From Amygdalobacter indicium (lineage in GTDB: Bacteria; Bacillota; Clostridia; Saccharofermentanales; Fastidiosipilaceae): 64,000 bases of DNA. The notes below the pieces were generated by a model. The model did no database searches. It had not been told where the DNA came from and worked only from the letters and a program-made list of their open reading frames with translations. Each line of letters opens with the position of its first letter. Within the stretch, counting starts at the first letter, position 1. Positions 59,576-64,000 of this stretch are shown here, piece after piece. The stretch spans positions 1,178,001 to 1,242,000 of the forward strand of contig NZ_CP118866.1 of the NCBI RefSeq assembly GCF_029101545.1, in the 5' to 3' direction. The translations under genes were made by a program, and so were the position numbers.

Positions 59576-61588
59576 TTAAATTAAAATAGCCAAAATTACC
59601 GGCAGCAGACTGACCAGACAGGAAGCGATTAAAGCGACCAAATCTGCCTGTTTGCTGAATTTAAGACTGCCTTGTCCTCGTAGAGTTTTATCGGTAAACA
59701 GCACGATGAACACGAAGCAGAGCGTCTGAAAGATGTTGACCAGACCATCGGAAAAGAGTCCGAAAATCAAGTAAGCCGGAATGAAAACCGAACGCAAGAG
59801 CAAAACTGCCGCAACGCTGTTCAAAACCGCCATAAACGGACGTTTCTTGTAACTGGAATAATTGCCCAAAGCGAAGATGCCGATTAACAGCGCAATATGC
59901 AAAACTGTTGTCAAAACCGTCATCAGCAAAGTGTACCAAACGCTTTCACCGCCCATCGAGGTGAGCCAGCCGATATTTTTAGATGCTGTCGAACCGTAAA
60001 TTAAAGATAAAATAAAGTACAGCACGCTGACAGGAACAAAGGCCATTGATTTCGACTGATTGATGAGGCGACATGAGTCTTCCGGGAAATTAGTGAACAG
60101 GTTCCTTGCTATTTCCAATAAGTCCTGACCTGATGTCAATAAAGCTCCCACCAGTCCCGTATCGTTGTTCAAAGCCTTCATATAAGCCGGCGGAATGTTC
60201 TCTTTGCCGTTAGCCGTTTCTGTTACATTTTCACTGTCCGGCTGTAAATTCGGCTGTGAATTTCGTTGTAAGTCCGGACGTTTAATATTCGGTGTTTGAT
60301 TGTTTTCGGGCAAATTCTCGGCAACGGAATTATAGTTGTCCGTCTGCGGCATCATTCCCGGCAAATCCGGCATTTTATCAGGATCCGGGATACGGGGCAT
60401 ACGCTCCATGTTATCTTCCGTCATCGATCCGGGTTGATAAAAGCCGCCGACCGGTTGGTATTCGGAGTTTTCCAAGCCGTCGGTAAAATTATCGGCCACA
60501 TAAGGGAACGGCGCAGCTTGCGGCATCTGTTGCATCTGCGGCATTTGTTCTACCTGCGGCATCTGTTGTACCTGCGGCATTTGTTGCACCTGCGGCATTT
60601 GTTGCACCTGCGGCATCTGTTGCACTTGCGGCATCTGTTGCACTTGCGGTATTGACGTCATCGGAGCTTGATTATTCTGCTCAGCTTCAGCCATTTGTAC
60701 CGGTCGATTAATCGGAGTCCGGTTTGAGACCTGATTAATGCGGTCAAGTTGGTTGGACTGATTAAACATATCATGATTGAACTCGGAAGCATTGCTGCCG
60801 TCCGTTGCCTGAGCATAATTAGGCAAAGCCGCCTGTCTGCGCAATGTAGCCTGTCTGGCAGCAAACAATCTGGCGTTATTAGCGCCATTATCTATATCCG
60901 GGCGTCGCTTGGGTGAGCTTTGTTCTTCCCACAAACGGAAAGCATCCTCTCTGGCCCGAGCCAACTCCAAAGCCTCTTTATCCTGTGTGTTTTCCGCCGG
61001 GCGTGCTGTCCGTTCCTGAGGCAAACTGCCCTGATTATCCGTCACTGCTACCTCCGGATTGAGCGGTTGCCGGCGTGTTAAATGCACAATATTACTCCGA
61101 TAATCCTTGCCGTTGCCCGAATCCTGTTCCGAATCGCTGTCAAGCGAATCAGGCTGTTCCGCTTGTCTGCTTGCTGTCTGCGCTTCAAGGTGCTTAATAA
61201 TACCGGGCGCAAAGCTGCGTAAGCCGCCTGCAGTTGTCCCGTTTCCCTGTGCAGCGTCAGAAGTTGCAGCCGATGTCATCGGTGCGGAACTTGCAAGCGG
61301 TGCGGCCGGCGCAGACTGAGCAGCCGGCGTGGCTTTATGTGTAAAATTAAGCAAAGTCTGTCGCAATCCCCGGACTTCACCTTCGCCTGACCGGAGGCGA
61401 TTATCTTCTATAGGCTGAAAACGCTTGGTAGCCGAATCTGTCGGCGCAGCTGTTGTATCGTAGGTATCTTCGACTCGACGAATAGGTAATTTGGCTGCCT
61501 GCGGCTCTCTTTGTAAACCCGGTACCGAAGTCTTTCTAATACCGGCAGAAGCAGCCGGCGTTATATCATTTTCATTGTAGCTTTCCAT
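59576..61588 (-). CDS. Membrane protein with long disordered, repeat-bearing N-terminus
   Basis: A 670-aa protein, start ATG 61588 with GGAG 5 bp upstream. The first about 500 residues are low-complexity and polar, including seven tandem hexapeptides of the type PQVQQM (about residues 315-357), Ala/Pro/Ser-rich stretches and many Gln/Asn. The last about 150 residues hold five hydrophobic helices (FVPVSVLYFILSLIYG, LLMTVLTTVLHIALLIGIFAL, VLLLRSVFIPAYLIFGLF, LCFVFIVLFT, LVALIASCLVSLLPVILAIL) and resemble in layout the Yip1-like or DUF-type membrane domains; no family is claimed. It stands alone. Confidence 0.7.
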   Translation of the reverse strand: MESYNENDITPAASAGIRKTSVPGLQREPQAAKLPIRRVEDTYDTTAAPTDSATKRFQPIEDNRLRSGEGEVRGLRQTLLNFTHKATPAAQSAPAAPLASSAPMTSAATSDAAQGNGTTAGGLRSFAPGIIKHLEAQTASRQAEQPDSLDSDSEQDSGNGKDYRSNIVHLTRRQPLNPEVAVTDNQGSLPQERTARPAENTQDKEALELARAREDAFRLWEEQSSPKRRPDIDNGANNARLFAARQATLRRQAALPNYAQATDGSNASEFNHDMFNQSNQLDRINQVSNRTPINRPVQMAEAEQNNQAPMTSIPQVQQMPQVQQMPQVQQMPQVQQMPQVQQMPQVEQMPQMQQMPQAAPFPYVADNFTDGLENSEYQPVGGFYQPGSMTEDNMERMPRIPDPDKMPDLPGMMPQTDNYNSVAENLPENNQTPNIKRPDLQRNSQPNLQPDSENVTETANGKENIPPAYMKALNNDTGLVGALLTSGQDLLEIARNLFTNFPEDSCRLINQSKSMAFVPVSVLYFILSLIYGSTASKNIGWLTSMGGESVWYTLLMTVLTTVLHIALLIGIFALGNYSSYKKRPFMAVLNSVAAVLLLRSVFIPAYLIFGLFSDGLVNIFQTLCFVFIVLFTDKTLRGQGSLKFSKQADLVALIASCLVSLLPVILAILI
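60519..60644 (-). repeat. 18-bp tandem repeat, seven units, in frame
   Basis: Seven copies of TGCGGCATYTGTTGYACC (plus-strand reading) with mostly silent third-base changes, encoding PQVQQM-type hexapeptides. A partial eighth unit follows. Copy number is likely to vary between strains. Confidence 0.9.
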
Positions 61589-61606
61589 ATGCACTCCACA
61601 CATCAC

Positions 61607-61895
61607 ACAGATAAGATAGTGTTTTTTTCATGCCTCTTATATTACACGAAAGTTACACGGGCAACAAGTTATTTTTCAAATTAAAAGCAGATTTTTCCGT
61701 CATCGTAACCTCCTGTTTTCCCGAAAAGTCGGGATATAAAACAATTTACATCAAAGCAGAAATAATATTTATCATCTTTTATTGTAATGAAAAAATAATA
61801 TTTTTCGTTCAGCGAGCTGCCGCATCCGTTCCCGTCCGACTTTGTTATAATATTAAGTTATCATGTGAGTGAAAGGATATGAAAGGATTTAATAT
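61607..61895. other. Non-coding interval before nadE
   Basis: 289 bp. The right part has a perfect TATAAT at 61846-61851, a probable -10 for nadE. The left part contains CCCGAAAAGTCGGGA-type short symmetry near 61718-61732, unexplained. Confidence 0.5.
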
Positions 61896-63980
61896 ATGCA
61901 ACAATCAGAACAGGGAAAATTATTTTTGAATTGTCAATTAATTTCTCCGGCCTGCAAACCGGGAAATATCGCCTTTAATAGTAAATTAATCATCGCCACG
62001 GCCGAAAAAGCTATCGCGGAAAAACGGGCTCTGGCCGTTATGCCGGCTTTGGCTTTAACCGGCGGTTATCTGGAAGATTTACACAATTCCGGCGATATCA
62101 TCGATCAGGTTCAACATTATTTACAAGACATACTGTTAGCCTCTATCACCTGGCCGACCAATTTTGTTTGTATCTTCGGTACTCCTATTATTACACCGAC
62201 GGCCCAATATAACGGAGTTGTAGCTATTTGTCACGGTAAAATCGTCGCTACCGCCGCTCAATCGCAGCCAAGCGGCCGTGAGTCGGCGCATTTTGCGCAA
62301 GTCTCCGCTGCTGCCGCAGCTTTGCCGGCCTCAAACATCTTTTTGTTGCCGATTTTCGGACCTTATAATCCTTTAAGAATAGAACTTGCAGTCGGTGATG
62401 ATATTTTCAGTTATCAGCCGGCTGCCTGTAAAGCAAATGTATTAATTCACGTCGCCGATGCTCCCTATAATTACGCTTATGCCGCCAAATTGCAAAAGAC
62501 TGCCGCCACCTTGGCCGAGAATGCGAAACTGGCTCTAATAAGCGTTAACAGCGGCGCTTTCAGTGCTTCCGACAATTATTTGATGCAGGCAGCTTACAGT
62601 GCTTATGAGGGTGATTTGTGTCTGGCAGAAGAAACTCCGGATATCAGCGATTATTTCACGGAAAACTGCTATGCCGACGATAGAAGTGCGGATTACTTGG
62701 CCAAGGCCGCTACTCTTTCTTATAAGCATTCCTTAACCTGTTCGTTCTCCGTCCCCCGCCTGCAAGCCTTCTTAAGCTCTAAGGGTGAAGTTCCGGCAGA
62801 GACTTGCGCCTGTGACGCTTATTTCGATTTGCATGCACCTGTAAATCGGCTCTTCAATCCGGCACCGTATCTTTTTCAAAGTTATGCCGCTTTGCAGTCC
62901 GTTAATTTCCGCGGTTTTGCTCCCTGCTATTCTCAGTCTGCCGATCAGACTGATTTTTACGGCAATTTATGGAGATTGTCAGGTTTGAGTCTGCTCAAGC
63001 GTCTGCGTCTGACCCGTTCCCGGGCTTTGGTGCTCGGTTTGTCCGGCGGTTTGGATTCGACGGTTGCCGTTTTATCCTGCTATGCCGCCTGCTTACTCGG
63101 TCAGTTACCGACTGATTATATTTATGCCGTGAAATTGCCCGGTTTCGGCAGTAGCGGCGATACTTGCAAACAAGCTGACGATTTGGTTAAAGCTTTAGGG
63201 CTGCGTGATTTAACTATCAATATTACAGCAGCCTGTAAACAGCATTTCAGCGATATTGAGCAACCGGCAGGCTGTTATGATGTGGCTTTTGAAAATGCTC
63301 AGGCTCGAGAGCGGACACAAATTCTCATGGATAAGGCGAATCAGGTGCACGGCTTTGTGGTCGGGACGGGAGATTTAAGCGAAGAGTGCCTTGGTTTTTG
63401 TACTTATAACGGCGATCAGATGAGTATGTTCAATCCTAATATCGGCATTCCCAAGAGCATGATGCCGCCTTTGTTGGCAGCTTTCCCCTCCTGGTTAAAG
63501 CAATTTAAGACAAGTGTTTCTTCTACAGCTTTGCAGGCAGCTTTGGAGGCTATCTCCGCGCACGCTATCAGTCCGGAGCTTCTACCTTTAGATGCCGAGG
63601 GACAACAGCAGCAAGCGACACAAAAGCAAGTCGGTTCTTATGTTCTGCATGATTTCTTCTTTTATCACTTGGCGGATGCGAATTATTGTACAGACGATTT
63701 GCTGACTTTGGCTTATTTAACTTTTTCCCCGGAGAATATTGCCGCACTTGAAAAAAGCGCCTTATCTTTCGCACCTTATTCCAATGTTTTCGCCTGTCGA
63801 ACTTTCAGTAAGGAAGAAATTAAAGCGACGTTGGCTATTTTCAGCAAGCGTTATATCAGTCAGCAATTTAAGCGTCTGCCTGCACCGGCCGGCTTGAATT
63901 TTACGCCCTTCAACTTGACTTCTTCTTGGAAAATTCCGGCAGATTTAGCCTGCAATCCTTTTTTCCATCAGAAATATTAG
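61896..63980 (+). CDS. nadE: NAD synthetase with degenerate glutaminase domain
   Basis: A 694-aa protein of the glutamine-dependent NadE layout. The C-terminal synthetase half is intact: ALVLGLSGGLDSTVAVLSCY (PP-loop SGGLDS near residue 385), VVGTGDLSEECLGFCTYNGD and MSMFNPNIGIPKSMM. The N-terminal half has the nitrilase fold, but its Glu-Lys-Cys triad is gone: MPALALTGGYLEDL has Ala-51 for the Glu of PELxLTGY, ATAAQSQPSGRESAHF lacks the PK Lys, and KTAATLAENAKLALISVNSG has no Cys where SARC is expected. It probably uses free ammonia. ATG 61896 follows AAAGGA. Confidence 0.9.
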   Translation: MQQSEQGKLFLNCQLISPACKPGNIAFNSKLIIATAEKAIAEKRALAVMPALALTGGYLEDLHNSGDIIDQVQHYLQDILLASITWPTNFVCIFGTPIITPTAQYNGVVAICHGKIVATAAQSQPSGRESAHFAQVSAAAAALPASNIFLLPIFGPYNPLRIELAVGDDIFSYQPAACKANVLIHVADAPYNYAYAAKLQKTAATLAENAKLALISVNSGAFSASDNYLMQAAYSAYEGDLCLAEETPDISDYFTENCYADDRSADYLAKAATLSYKHSLTCSFSVPRLQAFLSSKGEVPAETCACDAYFDLHAPVNRLFNPAPYLFQSYAALQSVNFRGFAPCYSQSADQTDFYGNLWRLSGLSLLKRLRLTRSRALVLGLSGGLDSTVAVLSCYAACLLGQLPTDYIYAVKLPGFGSSGDTCKQADDLVKALGLRDLTINITAACKQHFSDIEQPAGCYDVAFENAQARERTQILMDKANQVHGFVVGTGDLSEECLGFCTYNGDQMSMFNPNIGIPKSMMPPLLAAFPSWLKQFKTSVSSTALQAALEAISAHAISPELLPLDAEGQQQQATQKQVGSYVLHDFFFYHLADANYCTDDLLTLAYLTFSPENIAALEKSALSFAPYSNVFACRTFSKEEIKATLAIFSKRYISQQFKRLPAPAGLNFTPFNLTSSWKIPADLACNPFFHQKY

Positions 63981-64000
63981 TAGCGGAGTTGTTTCAAAGA

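Noticed and set aside
60519..60644. CRISPR array
   Set aside because: The repeats are 18 bp, have no spacers and are in frame within a protein gene.

Overview
The window looks like chromosomal DNA from a low-to-moderate GC member of the Bacillota, of Clostridia type. The pointers are the PSP1-holB-darA-tmk cluster, an L27 protein with a cleavable N-terminus next to its Prp protease gene, a class II aldolase, Firmicute-type thyA, a ThiT transporter under a TPP riboswitch, Shine-Dalgarno sites close to AGGAGG, and sigma-A-like promoters. No species can be fixed from the sequence alone. Most of the window is core genome; accessory DNA is concentrated at about 8.8-9.6 kb, 35-36.8 kb and above all 44.2-47.0 kb.

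Layout. 1-4 kb (minus): PSP1 protein (cut by the window edge), DNA polymerase III delta', a cyclic-di-AMP receptor, thymidylate kinase and two unrecognised proteins. 4-8.8 kb (minus): riboswitch-controlled thiT, proS, rplM-rpsI, trmB. 9-9.7 kb: an orphan membrane protein and tRNA-Arg(CCG). 9.8-14.5 kb (minus): zinc ABC importer znuACB followed by a large histidine-triad lipoprotein. 14.7-24.8 kb: an rRNA/tRNA methyltransferase, pyrophosphatase, thyA-folA, a DUF1846 protein, and glmU-pth-mfd. 24.8-25.1 kb: non-coding DNA with two perfect DnaA boxes. 25-31.6 kb: an LtaS/sulfatase-like membrane enzyme, then zur plus a second, divergent zinc importer whose permease is fused to a lipoprotein-like domain. 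31.8-42.9 kb: an Orn/Lys/Arg-decarboxylase-like enzyme, leucyl aminopeptidase, an ABC exporter, CstA, TyrRS, small conserved proteins, YhbY and Obg. 43-44.1 kb: rplU-prp-rpmA. 44.2-47.0 kb: a decaying island with an internally deleted insertion element, a secreted papain-like protease broken by three frameshifts, a membrane protein, two copies of a tiny ORF and a broken XRE regulator. 47-53.1 kb (minus): the full pstSCAB-phoU-phoB-phoR phosphate system. 53.3-64 kb: an LRR cell-surface protein, pyrG, xpt with a DUF7916-like gene, fba, a repeat-rich membrane protein and NAD synthetase.

How it fits together. Zinc supply is over-represented: two ABC importers, a Fur-family regulator next to one of them and a multi-triad zinc-binding lipoprotein next to the other. 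The phosphate locus is complete, and repeated motifs resembling Pho boxes lie between pstS and the divergent LRR surface gene.

The least ordinary observations are: (a) a 13-bp word, TTGAACTAATACA, present three times, each time exactly 6 bp before a -35-like hexamer with a -10-like hexamer 17 bp further on, two of the copies also being the ends of the insertion element; (b) the eroded peptide/protease/membrane-protein cassette; (c) a GlmU lacking the end of its acetyltransferase domain; (d) an NAD synthetase whose glutaminase domain has lost all three catalytic residues; (e) the permease-lipoprotein fusion. All calls rest on reading the sequence; no database search was run.
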